Below are positions 16,263 to 25,245 of a DNA stretch of 64,000 nt, piece after piece (within the stretch, counting starts at the first letter, position 1; each line of letters starts with the position of its first letter). Origin of the DNA: JANQMX01 sp965247175 (GTDB lineage Bacteria; Pseudomonadota; Alphaproteobacteria; Kiloniellales; DSM-21159); contig OZ252006.1 in NCBI GenBank assembly GCA_965247175.1, positions 868,001 to 932,000 on the forward strand. Reading direction: 5' to 3'. A program made the position numbers and the translations under genes. A model generated the notes under the pieces. It made no database searches and was not told where the DNA came from. It saw nothing but the letters and a program-made list of their open reading frames with translations.

Positions 16263-18764
16263 ATGCAGGCTGAGCAGCTGAAAGATACCTACGGCGACGC
16301 CCTCCGGCGCTGCCATGGCCTCGCCCTGTCCGGCGACTTCGTCGCGCTCGAGCTTGCGGCCATGACGATGCTCAAGTCCTTTCCGAAAGATCCCGAGGCC
16401 CGGCATCTGCTTGGCATTGCCCGTCTCAAGCTTGGCGCCCCGGCGGAAGCGGCCAAGATCATTCGCAAGGCGGCGAAAGCCGCGCCCAAGCGCTCCGATA
16501 TTCTTGCCAATCTTGGCGTGGCCGAGCAGGAAGCAGGCGACAGCGCGGCGGCCATCCGTGCCTTCCGTGCGGCTCTGAAGCGCAGGCCCGACGAGCTCAA
16601 CGCCGTCAGGAACCTTGCGACTCTGCTGCGCATGAAAGGCGCATCGGACGACGCCATTGCCGTGTTGCGCGATGCCTATGAAGCCGGCGGCAGAGAGAAT
16701 CTCGACATCGCAATCTCCCTGGCAGAGGAGTACTTGCAGGCCGAGCACGGCGAGCCGGCACTCGAGATCCTTCAGGCCTTCGCGGGGCAGGCGGCGGAGA
16801 ACCCCATCATCACGATGAACTTGGGCGTCGCCTTCAGCCTGGTCGAGCGCCATGACGAAGCAATTGAGCACCTCAAGGCCGCCATCGAGAAGATGCCTGG
16901 CAACGGTGCCGCCAGCCTCAACCTCTCGATCGCGTTGAAGCGGGCGGGCAGGGAAGAGGAGATGGTGGCCAATATCGATGCCGTCGAGCTGACGAGCGGC
17001 GAGGATATCGGCCAACTCGCCACCGTTGCCGGCCTCCTGATGGAAACCGGCGACATTCCGCGCGCCAAGCAGATCTATCACCGCCTGACCGAAGCCGAGC
17101 CCGACAATGTCGACTACTGGACCGGCCTCGGCACCTGCTACAAGGAGGAGGGGGCCTTCAACGAGGCCCACGAGTTCCTCAAGCGCGGCATGGAGATCGA
17201 TCCGGAGAGCTGCCAGCTCATGACCGCCTTCGGCGAGCTCTATTTCAGGGTCGGCGACCTGGACCGGTCCGAAGCGGCTTTCCGGAAGGCCTTCGAAGCG
17301 CGGCCGGACCTGATCACCTGCTATAACAACCTGATCATGCTCTACAACCGGCGCGGTCATTACGACCGCTCTAATCTTATTGCCCGCATGTTGGTGCAGC
17401 GGCCGAACTTCAAGCCGAAAGACATCGTCGCGCCGCTCGCGAGTTTCCGCCACACCTGCGATTTCGATGAGCTGGAAGCGCTCGGCCGTCTCAACAGCAA
17501 GCTGCTCGAGACCGATCCCAAGGCGATGGGCGTGACCTCGTTCAACCTCATGCCCTCGACCCGGACCCTGGAAGACAATCAGTTGGTGTTCCAGCTCAAC
17601 AGGCGTTGGGCGCAGGAGATCGAGCGACGCGCGAGCCTGGTCCAGAAAGACGCGCTCGGCTTCAAGGCGGGCTCGGGGAAGCTGCGCATCGGCTTCTTGT
17701 CCTCGGACCTGCGCACCCATGCCGTGGCCAAGCATATCGAGCCGCTCCTGCGGCTGCTCGACCGCGAGCGCTTCGAGCTCTTCGCCTACGTCCCCTACAT
17801 CGCCGACGGCGACAAGATGCAAGAGCATCTCATGACGCTCTTCGCCGACTTCGTGGTCATCGGCATGATGAGCGACAAGGCCGCTGCCGACCGCATTCGC
17901 GAGGACGGGGTGGATATCCTGATCGATCTGAACGGTTTAACCCGAGATTCCCGCCTCGGCGTCATGGCCTTTCGCCCGGCGCCGGTTCAGTGCACCTGGT
18001 TGGGTTACCCGCTGACCAGCGGGCTCAAGGATATGGACTACTTCATCCTCGACCGCTTTCTGACGCCGACGGACAGTTCGATCCTGGTCGAGGAGCCTTG
18101 GCTGCTTGAAGGTGCCTGGCTGTGTAGTGTCGATCACGGTGACATCCCCGCGGTACCCGAGCCGCCTGTGGTTCAAAACGGCCACATCACCTTCGGCACG
18201 CTCAACAACGTCTACAAGTTCACGCGGGATACCCTGCGGGTCTGGTCAGAGGTGCTGAAGCGCGTCCCGGACTCCCGCTTCCTGCTGGTGCAGGCCAAGC
18301 GGGAGCATGGCTTGCTCTGCCAGAACCTGACGCAAGAGTTCGTACGCAACGGGGTCGATCCGGGTCGCCTGCTCTATGTGAGCAACGAGCCTGAAGAGCA
18401 TATGCAGTTCTATAACCTGATGGATCTGTCACTGGACACGCTGCCGCAGACCGGCGGCACCACAACCAACGAAGCCCTGTGGATGGGCGTGCCGGTCGTT
18501 AGTCTGCGTGGCCTTGGCATCCATCAGCGGCTGAGCCATGCCATTCTAAGCCATGTCGGCCTGCCCGAGCTGAGCGTCGAGACCGAAGAGGACTTCGTCG
18601 AGGCGGCCGTCTCTCTGGCGAACGATGTCGAACGCCTGACCCACTACCGGCAGACCCTGCGCGACAGCTTCAAGGCCTCGCCTCTGCGCGACGAGGAGGG
18701 CTTCGCCGCGCGCTTCGGCGACGCCCTCGCCGAGATGGCCAAAAAGCACAATCTGAGAGGATAG
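16263..18764 (+). CDS. TPR-containing GT41 O-linked glycosyltransferase (OGT/SPINDLY family)
   Basis: Cytoplasmic protein of 833 aa. Residues about 10-390 are tandem TPRs (for example KAAPKRSDILANLGVAEQEA and AEPDNVDYWTGLGTCYKEEG). Residues about 475-830 form the GT41 catalytic region: GFLSSDLRTHAVAKH with His486 aligning to the His498 region of human OGT, FGTLNNVYKFTRDTL with Lys652 at the UDP-binding lysine position, and DTLPQTGGTTTNEALWMGVPVV for the nucleotide-sugar pocket. GT41 enzymes attach a sugar to Ser/Thr of proteins. It diverges from flagellin 2 and has its own CtrA-like box, so flagellin is the likely acceptor, with TPRs for substrate recognition. Donor sugar unknown. Confidence 0.9.
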   Translation: MQAEQLKDTYGDALRRCHGLALSGDFVALELAAMTMLKSFPKDPEARHLLGIARLKLGAPAEAAKIIRKAAKAAPKRSDILANLGVAEQEAGDSAAAIRAFRAALKRRPDELNAVRNLATLLRMKGASDDAIAVLRDAYEAGGRENLDIAISLAEEYLQAEHGEPALEILQAFAGQAAENPIITMNLGVAFSLVERHDEAIEHLKAAIEKMPGNGAASLNLSIALKRAGREEEMVANIDAVELTSGEDIGQLATVAGLLMETGDIPRAKQIYHRLTEAEPDNVDYWTGLGTCYKEEGAFNEAHEFLKRGMEIDPESCQLMTAFGELYFRVGDLDRSEAAFRKAFEARPDLITCYNNLIMLYNRRGHYDRSNLIARMLVQRPNFKPKDIVAPLASFRHTCDFDELEALGRLNSKLLETDPKAMGVTSFNLMPSTRTLEDNQLVFQLNRRWAQEIERRASLVQKDALGFKAGSGKLRIGFLSSDLRTHAVAKHIEPLLRLLDRERFELFAYVPYIADGDKMQEHLMTLFADFVVIGMMSDKAAADRIREDGVDILIDLNGLTRDSRLGVMAFRPAPVQCTWLGYPLTSGLKDMDYFILDRFLTPTDSSILVEEPWLLEGAWLCSVDHGDIPAVPEPPVVQNGHITFGTLNNVYKFTRDTLRVWSEVLKRVPDSRFLLVQAKREHGLLCQNLTQEFVRNGVDPGRLLYVSNEPEEHMQFYNLMDLSLDTLPQTGGTTTNEALWMGVPVVSLRGLGIHQRLSHAILSHVGLPELSVETEEDFVEAAVSLANDVERLTHYRQTLRDSFKASPLRDEEGFAARFGDALAEMAKKHNLRG

Positions 18765-18768
18765 CACC

Positions 18769-19632
18769 ATGAGCAAGTTGGCCGTTGATCTGTCGACGAG
18801 CGCCAGCCCCGGCACTGCCGGAGTCGCGGAAAGGCCGTCGGCGCTGACCCAGGGGCGGGTGATCTTCGACTTCGACCGCGGTGAGATCGAGTGCCAGCAG
18901 GACAGCGGCATCCGGCGCTTCTCCATGGACTCCAAGGAGGGCTTCAAGCTGGCCGCCGATGCCTGGCTGCGCGCTGGCTGGGATGCCAAGTACGTCTACA
19001 GCTTCACCTGGTTCGGGCGCCCGGTGATCCAGCTGCCTGACGACCTCATCCGCATTCAGGAGGTGGTCTGGGCGGTGAAGCCCGATGTGGTTATCGAGAC
19101 CGGCGTGGCCCACGGCGGCGGACAGGTCTTCTTTGCCTCGCTGTTGCGCGCCATTGGCAAGGGCCGCGTGATCGGCGTCGAGATCGAGCTGCGCAGTCAT
19201 AACCGCATCGCCATCGAAGCGCACCCCATGGCGGACGACATCACCATCGTCGACGGGAGCTCTATCGAGCCCGACGTGGTGGCGGAGGTTCAGCGTCACA
19301 TCGCCGTGGACGAAACCGTGATGGTGGTGCTCGACGCCAACCATACCCACGATCATGTCTTGGCCGAGCTGGAGGCTTATGGGCCTCTGGTCAGCGAGGG
19401 ATCCTACATCGTCGCAACCGACGGCATCATGGAGCGCCTGGAAGGGGCGCCCCGCAGCCAGGAGGGTTGGACCGACGACAACCCCGGTGCGGCCGTTCGA
19501 CGCTTTCTGGCCGATCATCCCGAGTTCGAGCTGGTGCAGCCCTTCCCGCTGTTCAACGAAGGGGTCGCCGTCGAGCCGGTGACCTATTGGCCGAACGCCT
19601 ACCTGCGCAAAAAGCCCGCCTCCGAGCGATAG
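18769..19632 (+). CDS. CmcI/cephalosporin-hydroxylase-like SAM methyltransferase
   Basis: Protein of 287 aa, 4 bp downstream of the GT41 gene and so co-transcribed. The SAM-binding start is VKPDVVIETGVAHGGGQVFFASL, followed by GRVIGVEIELRSHNRIAIEAHPM. The acidic metal-site region is VVLDANHTHDHVLAELEAYGPLV, with a D-G following (ATDGIMERL). These features match the CmcI family, whose members include O-methyltransferases of rhamnosyl or other sugar residues. Coupled to a protein O-glycosyltransferase next to flagellin, it may methylate the attached glycan. The substrate is inference. Confidence 0.82.
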   Translation: MSKLAVDLSTSASPGTAGVAERPSALTQGRVIFDFDRGEIECQQDSGIRRFSMDSKEGFKLAADAWLRAGWDAKYVYSFTWFGRPVIQLPDDLIRIQEVVWAVKPDVVIETGVAHGGGQVFFASLLRAIGKGRVIGVEIELRSHNRIAIEAHPMADDITIVDGSSIEPDVVAEVQRHIAVDETVMVVLDANHTHDHVLAELEAYGPLVSEGSYIVATDGIMERLEGAPRSQEGWTDDNPGAAVRRFLADHPEFELVQPFPLFNEGVAVEPVTYWPNAYLRKKPASER

Positions 19633-19763
19633 GGCCTTCAACCCGCGTCATTTCGATTTCCCAATCAGCGTAAATCGACCACCCTCCTGAGGCGGCCAGC
19701 CGGAGTCGCAGTCCCGCTTTCCATCCGGCGCGCCAATCGTCAGCGAGCTCGGGCTCGTCGGCG

Positions 19764-20675
19764 ATGACAGAGGAGGGGGTCGGTTCGATCGGCAGTCATC
19801 AACCCACATGGCTGATCTTTGCGCCGGGCATCTTCCTGGTGATGTGGTCGGGCGGCTATGTCGCGGCCAAGTTCGGTCTCGGTTACATCGAGCCGATGAC
19901 GTTCCTTGCCCTGCGCTTTGCCTGTGTCATCGCTTTGATGGCGGTGTTGTTCGTCATCTTGCGGCCGCCCTTGCCGACGTCCCCTGCCCAATGGATGCAC
20001 TTGGCGATCGTCGGCTTCCTGCTCCAGGCGATGTACTTCGGCATGTGCTACATGGCCTTCACGGCCGGGATGTCGGTCGGCACGCTGGCTCTCATCCTCT
20101 CCTTGCAGCCTATCATCGTCGGCCTTGTCGCGCCCGGATGGAGCGGCGAGCGCGTTGATTGGCGCCGCTGGGTCGGCCTGCTTCTGGGACTGACGGGCGC
20201 TGCCATCGTCATCGTCGCGCGGTCAGAGATCGCCGTGCCGTCGGCACTGGCTTTCCTGGCGGCTGCTTTGGCGCTCTTCGGCATCACCGGCGGGTCGCTT
20301 TGGGAAAAGCGTTTCGGCGTCGCGCAGCACCCCGTCACCTCGAACCTGGTCGGATTCACCGCAGGATTGTTGGGGGTGGCGCCCTTCATGCTCGCCTTCG
20401 AGACGATGGACATCGTCTGGACCTGGCAGCTTATTGCATCGCTGGTCTACCTGATTGTCGCCAACTCTTTGATTGCCATCGGGCTGCTGCTCGCGATGAT
20501 CCGGGCAGGAGAAGTTTCCAAGGTTTCTGCGCTCTTCTTTCTGGTGCCACCCTTGGCCGCGTCGATCGCGTGGATCCTGCTCGAAGAGATCATGCCGCCG
20601 ATGGCTTGGGTCGGCATGGTCGTAGCAGGCCTGGGGGTTTTCATGGCAACCAGCAAGAAGCAGGCGTTCGCGTGA
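19764..20675 (+). CDS. EamA/DMT-superfamily transporter
   Basis: Integral membrane protein of 303 aa with about ten hydrophobic segments in two EamA repeats, the first beginning near residue 17 (IFAPGIFLVMWSGGYVAAKFGL) and the second near 155 (LAFLAAALALFGITGGSLWEKR). The WSGGYVAAKFGL stretch is typical of the first EamA helix. These are drug/metabolite or amino-acid exporters; the substrate cannot be inferred. No functional link to the flagellar genes is visible. Confidence 0.9.
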   Translation: MTEEGVGSIGSHQPTWLIFAPGIFLVMWSGGYVAAKFGLGYIEPMTFLALRFACVIALMAVLFVILRPPLPTSPAQWMHLAIVGFLLQAMYFGMCYMAFTAGMSVGTLALILSLQPIIVGLVAPGWSGERVDWRRWVGLLLGLTGAAIVIVARSEIAVPSALAFLAAALALFGITGGSLWEKRFGVAQHPVTSNLVGFTAGLLGVAPFMLAFETMDIVWTWQLIASLVYLIVANSLIAIGLLLAMIRAGEVSKVSALFFLVPPLAASIAWILLEEIMPPMAWVGMVVAGLGVFMATSKKQAFA

Positions 20676-20701
20676 AGAACTGGCCCGATGGTCTGTAAGA
20701 G

Positions 20702-21937
20702 ATGACGTCGATCACCCACTCGGATGACAGCCGCGCCAAGCGGAATGTCGTGGTTCTCGTCGCGGCTCAGGCGATCCTGGGCGCGCAGATGCCGATGATC
20801 TTCGTGGTGGGTGGTCTTGCCGGCGGGATGTTGGCTGGCAATCCCTGCTTCGCCACGCTGCCGATCTCCATGATCGTCTTCGGATCCATGACCACGGCGC
20901 CATGGCTTTCGACGCTGATGCAGCGCCGGGGGCGGAAGTTCGGGTTTTTCGTCGGCGCGATCTGCGGCGCGCTGGGGGCGGCGATCGCCGCCTATGGGCT
21001 GCTGCTCGGGTCCTTCACCCTGCTGCTGCTCGGGTCCTACTTCACGGGGATCTACATGTCGGCGCAAGGCTTCTACAGATTTGCGGCGACCGATGCGGCG
21101 TCCGACAGTTTCCGGCCCAAGGCGATCTCCTATGTCATGGCGGGCGGGCTCTTGTCCGCCATCTTCGGCCCGCAGCTGAACAAGCTGGTCTACGACTGGA
21201 CCGTCATTCCCTTCTTCGGGACCTATGCTACCGTCGTGGCCATAAACCTCATCGGCATGTTCCTGTTTCTTCTTCTCGATTTACCCAAGGAGGAAGACGT
21301 CGACGGCGAGACGCGAGAGGTCTCCGAAGGCCGATCGCGCATGGAGCTCTTGCGCAATCCGACCATCTTCGTGGCCATCCTCTGCGCCATGGTCACTTAT
21401 GCGCTGATGAACCTGGTGATGACCTCGACGCCGCTGGCGGTTCTTGGCTGTGGCTTCTCGACCGACGACGCCAACGACATCGTCTCCGCACATGTCCTCG
21501 CCATGTATATCCCGTCGTTCTTCACCGGCTATCTGATCGTGCGGTTCGGCGTGCTGAAGATCATGACCCTGGGTCTGCTCATCCTCGGGCTGGCCGGCGG
21601 CGTGGCTCTTGCCGGCGTGGAGCTCTCGAACTTCTATGTCTCGCTCATACTCCTGGGCATCGGTTGGAACTTCGGCTTCATCGGCGCCACCAGCCTTTTG
21701 ACGACAGCGCATTCCCCGCAGGAGCGCGGACGGGTTCAAGGCATGAACGACATGATGGTCTTCGGCTGCGTGACCCTGGCGAGCCTCGCATCGGGCGGCC
21801 TGATGAACTGCTCGGGCGGGACGCAGGTCGACGGCTGGTATGCGGTCAACTACGCCATGATACCCTTCCTGCTGATCGCCGTTGGTGGCTTGATCTGGCT
21901 GGTCAATCAGCAGCGTGTGGCGCGTATCAGTGCCTAG
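20702..21937 (+). CDS. Major facilitator superfamily transporter
   Basis: Protein of 411 aa with about twelve hydrophobic segments and a central cytoplasmic loop (LPKEEDVDGETREVSEGRSRME, near residues 195-216). Motif-A-like residues are present after TM2 (LMQRRGRKFGF). It starts 26 bp after the EamA gene, so the two may be one unit. Substrate unknown. The stop codon TAG lies in the CTAG that is duplicated at both ends of the adjacent mobile insert. Confidence 0.9.
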   Translation: MTSITHSDDSRAKRNVVVLVAAQAILGAQMPMIFVVGGLAGGMLAGNPCFATLPISMIVFGSMTTAPWLSTLMQRRGRKFGFFVGAICGALGAAIAAYGLLLGSFTLLLLGSYFTGIYMSAQGFYRFAATDAASDSFRPKAISYVMAGGLLSAIFGPQLNKLVYDWTVIPFFGTYATVVAINLIGMFLFLLLDLPKEEDVDGETREVSEGRSRMELLRNPTIFVAILCAMVTYALMNLVMTSTPLAVLGCGFSTDDANDIVSAHVLAMYIPSFFTGYLIVRFGVLKIMTLGLLILGLAGGVALAGVELSNFYVSLILLGIGWNFGFIGATSLLTTAHSPQERGRVQGMNDMMVFGCVTLASLASGGLMNCSGGTQVDGWYAVNYAMIPFLLIAVGGLIWLVNQQRVARISA

Positions 21938-23876
21938 GGTCAGGACCTGTAAACAGGTCTAGAGCTCAACGGCAGCTTCCACCACAACGGACGTTCGACG
22001 AGTTAGTGACATTAACCGAGTTGCGGACGAAGTGAGCTTTCGCTGCGGCTGCGCCAATGGCAGCTTTGACAATCTGGTTGAAGCCAGCACAGCTCGAAGA
22101 CTAGTGTGGTCAGCGTCCTATCAAAGGTCTAAGCAAGCAGATACTACGCAGGCCTACTTGAGCAAGAACGCCACTATTTATTGTTTGGTCGAGATGGAGG
22201 CCAATTCAATTCGCTCAAGACAGTTATTTTGGATAATACGGAATGGCGGAGACCCGGCGAAAAGAACGGCGAAAATACTGGAAGCCCAAACTAAATGACT
22301 GGTGCCCATGTGGGTCTGGGGGAAAGTACAAGGATTGTTGTTGGAATCGCCTCCCTGGCTTTGACATAGGCAAGGCTTACACCGCGGCATGCAAGGAACA
22401 AAAATTTGGACGTGCACTTGTCGCCGCGCGCGCCGACGTGACTCAGTACACGATTTGGCATCGGACAAATACAGCGCCCATGCTCCATATCGGATCGCCG
22501 ATAGAGCAACTTTTGCGGATCGATGTAAATGCACTCGGGGAATATGTAGACCGCCTTTCATGGCTCTATTTCAAGACGGGAAAGTGGAAAAGCTGGCCAG
22601 CGGCCCTTGACCGTTTGAGCGCAAACATCGGTCACGAGTGGTGGCGAAAGAAGATAGCATACCAACGGACTGTCCTTCATCTAGCACCTGGAGGCAGTCG
22701 ATCCAAGGCACGCCATGAACTGGCCAAGCTAGGCCCAATCACCCCTACCGAAGATGACATACAGATTTTGCAAGTCTTCATCGACCTTGAGTTACGAGAT
22801 GCGTCGTTCTCGGAGCGAACGGCTTTTTATGATCGCATTCTTGATCTTGATGAGTCCGCAGAGAGCCAAATTCAATATCGAGGAGGTAAAGCCGTTGACC
22901 TATTGGTACATGGCGATCCAAAGGCTGCGAAGTTGCAGCTAAGCGCGCTTCTGGACGAGTATCGAGAAAACGAAGAACTGTCGGCTTATGCGCGGCAGAA
23001 GCTTTATGATGCGCAAGAGATGCTCGGCACAATCACTGATGATAGGGCTCTTCTTCGCCAAACGGCTTCAGAGTTGTCGGCGGAGATGCAAAATGGCGGC
23101 TGGACAGACCATGGGCAGTCAAATCTACACCGACAGATGGGCGACTGCTATCGATATGCGCGGGAGTGGGAGCTGGCAATCGATGCCTATGAGACCGCTA
23201 TTGAACTAGATGGAAGACTGATCTGCCGTATCCATTTGGCTGAATGCTTCTTATACCAAAAGAAGATCGAGAAAGCGGTAAGCCAAATTGAAGCCGTCCC
23301 TTTCGAGGAGCTCGATGAGCCGGGTATGATGGACTTCATCTTCACTTATTCGGCAATCGCCATCTGGAGCGAAAGAACCGAAATGTTGGAGAAGGCTCAA
23401 GCTTGGCTCAAGAAATTGACGGCATCAGAGCCACTTTTCGATCAACGACGTCTGAACCTTCTGGTGCGGGCAACCGAGACTATCGCAAAAGGAAGCGCAA
23501 CCTCAGAGGCCAAGGCGGAAAGCGCACCGGATGGCGGTATCGCGGGTGCGGCGAGAGCGCTCATGCTTCAACCGAATTTCTTTGGTATTGGGATCAACTT
23601 CAACGAGATTATTGAGCGTTTTGCACGGCGAAAGAAGGGAACATTTTTGGCGATTGAGCATGCTAATACAGGGGATAAAGAGGCCAATGACGCCGACACA
23701 TGACTCGAAAACTGCCGTTAGTTGATTTTGCAGCAACCGTTAGGATGGGCTCTCTGGTGTCATTTGACAGTATTTGTCGGATGACGGCTTCGTCCCAGAC
23801 AGCCGACATTAATCGGTTTGTTCCAACGGCAATCTGCATCGCCGCGACCGTCATCTTCTAGTTTAGAGTCCTGACC
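21938..23876. mobile_element. Non-autonomous IS-like insert carrying a SEC-C/TPR gene
   Basis: A 1,939-bp segment with ends GGTCAGGACCTGTAAAC (left) and, on the opposite strand, GGTCAGGACTCTAAAC (right): nine perfect terminal bases, then similar sequence. CTAG flanks both ends (21934-21937 and 23877-23880), as expected for a 4-bp target duplication. A palindrome (GACCTGT-AA-ACAGGTC, 21944-21959) lies just inside the left end. Sampled lines inside are about 47-55% GC, visibly lower than the surroundings. The first 300 bp and last 170 bp show no convincing gene. No transposase was recognised, so it would need one in trans or is a decayed element. The IS family is not assigned; the 4-bp CTAG resembles IS5-type targets. 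Confidence 0.65.
22243..23703 (+). CDS. SEC-C motif and TPR-like protein of unknown function
   Basis: Protein of 486 aa. Residues 21-33 are a SEC-C zinc-binding motif, CPCGSGGKYKDCC, after a basic N-terminus (RRKERRKYWK). The rest is helical with TPR-like repeats, clearest at ROUGHLY 275-345 (HRQMGDCYRYAREWELAIDA and IHLAECFLYQKKIEKAVSQ). The C-terminus has a small hydrophobic patch (MLQPNFFGIGINF) and a basic stretch. SEC-C motifs bind zinc and often mediate ribosome, SecB or nucleic-acid contacts. Codon use is AT-richer than all neighbours, and it is the only gene of the mobile insert. The start has a weak ribosome site (ATACGGA). I do not recognise its function; it may be a cargo gene acquired horizontally. 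Confidence 0.8.
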   Translation: MAETRRKERRKYWKPKLNDWCPCGSGGKYKDCCWNRLPGFDIGKAYTAACKEQKFGRALVAARADVTQYTIWHRTNTAPMLHIGSPIEQLLRIDVNALGEYVDRLSWLYFKTGKWKSWPAALDRLSANIGHEWWRKKIAYQRTVLHLAPGGSRSKARHELAKLGPITPTEDDIQILQVFIDLELRDASFSERTAFYDRILDLDESAESQIQYRGGKAVDLLVHGDPKAAKLQLSALLDEYRENEELSAYARQKLYDAQEMLGTITDDRALLRQTASELSAEMQNGGWTDHGQSNLHRQMGDCYRYAREWELAIDAYETAIELDGRLICRIHLAECFLYQKKIEKAVSQIEAVPFEELDEPGMMDFIFTYSAIAIWSERTEMLEKAQAWLKKLTASEPLFDQRRLNLLVRATETIAKGSATSEAKAESAPDGGIAGAARALMLQPNFFGIGINFNEIIERFARRKKGTFLAIEHANTGDKEANDADT

Positions 23877-24365
23877 CTAGTCCCGGTAGCGAATGGTCTT
23901 GGCCGGCCGGCCGACGTTGATGGAGTAGGGAGGGTACTCCTTGTTGGCGAGGGAGCCGGCCCCCAGCACCGCCCCCTTGCGCAGGATCGTGCCGTCCAGC
24001 AGGACGCAGTTGGCCCCGATCCAGACATCCTCCTCGATGATCACGCCGCCTCGACTCGGCATGAAGCGCTGCTCGACGATGGGCCGAGCCTTGTCCCGGT
24101 ATTCGTGATTGGTCGGGGCGATCGTGGTGTTGGCGGCAATCGCCGTGCCGTCGCCGATCTCGACGCCATTGCCGCTGTAGATGACGACGCAGGAGTTGAT
24201 CGAGACCCGGGCGCCGATGCGCACATCGCCGCTGCCGCCGGCCGGCTTGATCTTGACGAAAGAGTCGATGCGCGTGTCCGGGCCGACTTCGATCAGGCTG
24301 CCGCGTTCGGAGTCCTCGATGTCGGCGAGCTGCGAGACCTGCGCGCTGTCATGAATGCGGATCAT
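23877..24365 (-). CDS. Hexapeptide-repeat acyltransferase (LbH family)
   Basis: Protein of 162 aa with left-handed beta-helix hexapeptide repeats (RIGARVSINSCVVIYSGNGV, IGDGTAIAANTTIAP, IIEEDVWIGANCVLLDGTIL and GAVLGAGSLANKEY). The NHEYRD segment carries the His typical of xenobiotic/sugar O-acetyltransferases. It is last in the CDP-sugar operon, 29 bp after the SDR gene, so it likely O-acetylates the deoxysugar or the finished glycan. The frame stays open far upstream inside the SDR gene, but the ATG at 24365 gives the expected protein. Its stop codon lies in the CTAG at the mobile-insert boundary. Confidence 0.85.
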   Translation of the reverse strand: MIRIHDSAQVSQLADIEDSERGSLIEVGPDTRIDSFVKIKPAGGSGDVRIGARVSINSCVVIYSGNGVEIGDGTAIAANTTIAPTNHEYRDKARPIVEQRFMPSRGGVIIEEDVWIGANCVLLDGTILRKGAVLGAGSLANKEYPPYSINVGRPAKTIRYRD

Positions 24366-24394
24366 GCTCGGCTGCTTCTCGCTCCCGGCCTGCC

Positions 24395-25243
24395 TTATGC
24401 CGCTCCGCGGATCTCCTGCGGCGGATGACGGTATCGCCCGATGATGTCCGGAAGGGTCTCCATGACGGAGAGCGGTGTGATGCCCAGGCGCTCCTGAAGG
24501 CGCCGGATGGAGATCTGCGGCGGTGGCGCCGGCGGTGCATTGTCCGGCGGGCTCATGGTGACCTCGAGCCCGGTGGTTTCGAGAATGCGGCGGGAGAGGG
24601 CGAGGTTGCTGACGTTCTCTCCGGAGGCCACGTTGAAGATGCCGCTCGCCCGCTGGCTGCCCATGGCGAAGAGTGCTTGGCAGACGTCGTCCATATGAAC
24701 GTAGTCCCGCGCCGCATGGGGCCAGCTGGGAATGCAGGCCACACCATAGGTGACCAGGCGCCGCACCAAGAGAGGCAAGAATTGTGGCGTTTCCAGATTG
24801 TCGCCGTAGACGCAGGACAGGCGGGCGACGCTGCTGCGCTCGGGCGCCTGATTGAGACAGAGCCACTCTCCGAGCAGCTTCGAGAGGTCGTAGAGGTGCC
24901 GCGGCTCGTTCGGGTCGATCGGGAAGACGGCATCTTCCTCGATTGGACCGCCCGACAGGCCGTCGTAGACGCGAGTGGAGGAAAGGTAGGTAAGGTGTTG
25001 GAAATTAGCGTTCTTCAGTAGGCGGGATAAGAGACCGACGTGGGCTTCGACCGTGGCGCTTGGGTCTGTTGCGAAGTCACCCGTATAGCCGGCGCAGTAG
25101 TAGACTTGGCCGAGATCGCGGTCGAACAGCGTTGCGCTGTCCTTATCGGGGACCTGAACCCGGCAGCCTCGGCGCCGCAGATAGGGCGCAAGCGCGCTGC
25201 CGATGTAACCGCGTCCGCCGATGATCGTGCATAGCTCTGACAT
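24395..25243 (-). CDS. NAD-dependent epimerase/dehydratase (extended SDR)
   Basis: Protein of 282 aa. The nucleotide-binding motif is GGRGYIGSAL near residue 9; the catalytic Ser/Thr and YxxxK are in TYLSSTRVYDG and YDLSKLLGE; the C-terminal substrate part has ARDYVHMDDVCQAL. These are extended-SDR features found in sugar nucleotide reductases and epimerases. In this operon it is a candidate for the final 4-ketoreduction of the CDP-sugar. It starts 2 bp after the upstream stop; the longer open frame upstream (to 25489) lies in the rfbC-like gene and is rejected. Confidence 0.87.
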   Translation of the reverse strand: MSELCTIIGGRGYIGSALAPYLRRRGCRVQVPDKDSATLFDRDLGQVYYCAGYTGDFATDPSATVEAHVGLLSRLLKNANFQHLTYLSSTRVYDGLSGGPIEEDAVFPIDPNEPRHLYDLSKLLGEWLCLNQAPERSSVARLSCVYGDNLETPQFLPLLVRRLVTYGVACIPSWPHAARDYVHMDDVCQALFAMGSQRASGIFNVASGENVSNLALSRRILETTGLEVTMSPPDNAPPAPPPQISIRRLQERLGITPLSVMETLPDIIGRYRHPPQEIRGAA

Positions 25244-25245
25244 GT

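Noticed and set aside
16110..17828. 572-aa open frame on the minus strand inside the GT41 gene
   Set aside because: Exactly antisense to a well-supported gene; the translation is a His/Leu/Val/Gly-rich composition typical of the antisense frame of GC-rich coding DNA, with no recognisable motif.
22032..22298. 88-aa frame at the left end of the mobile insert
   Set aside because: Overlaps the SEC-C gene start, has no recognisable family and no clear ribosome site; could be a decayed remnant but not supported.
23663..23854. 63-aa minus-strand frame at the right end of the mobile insert
   Set aside because: Looked at as a possible transposase fragment; no catalytic motif or similarity that I recognise.
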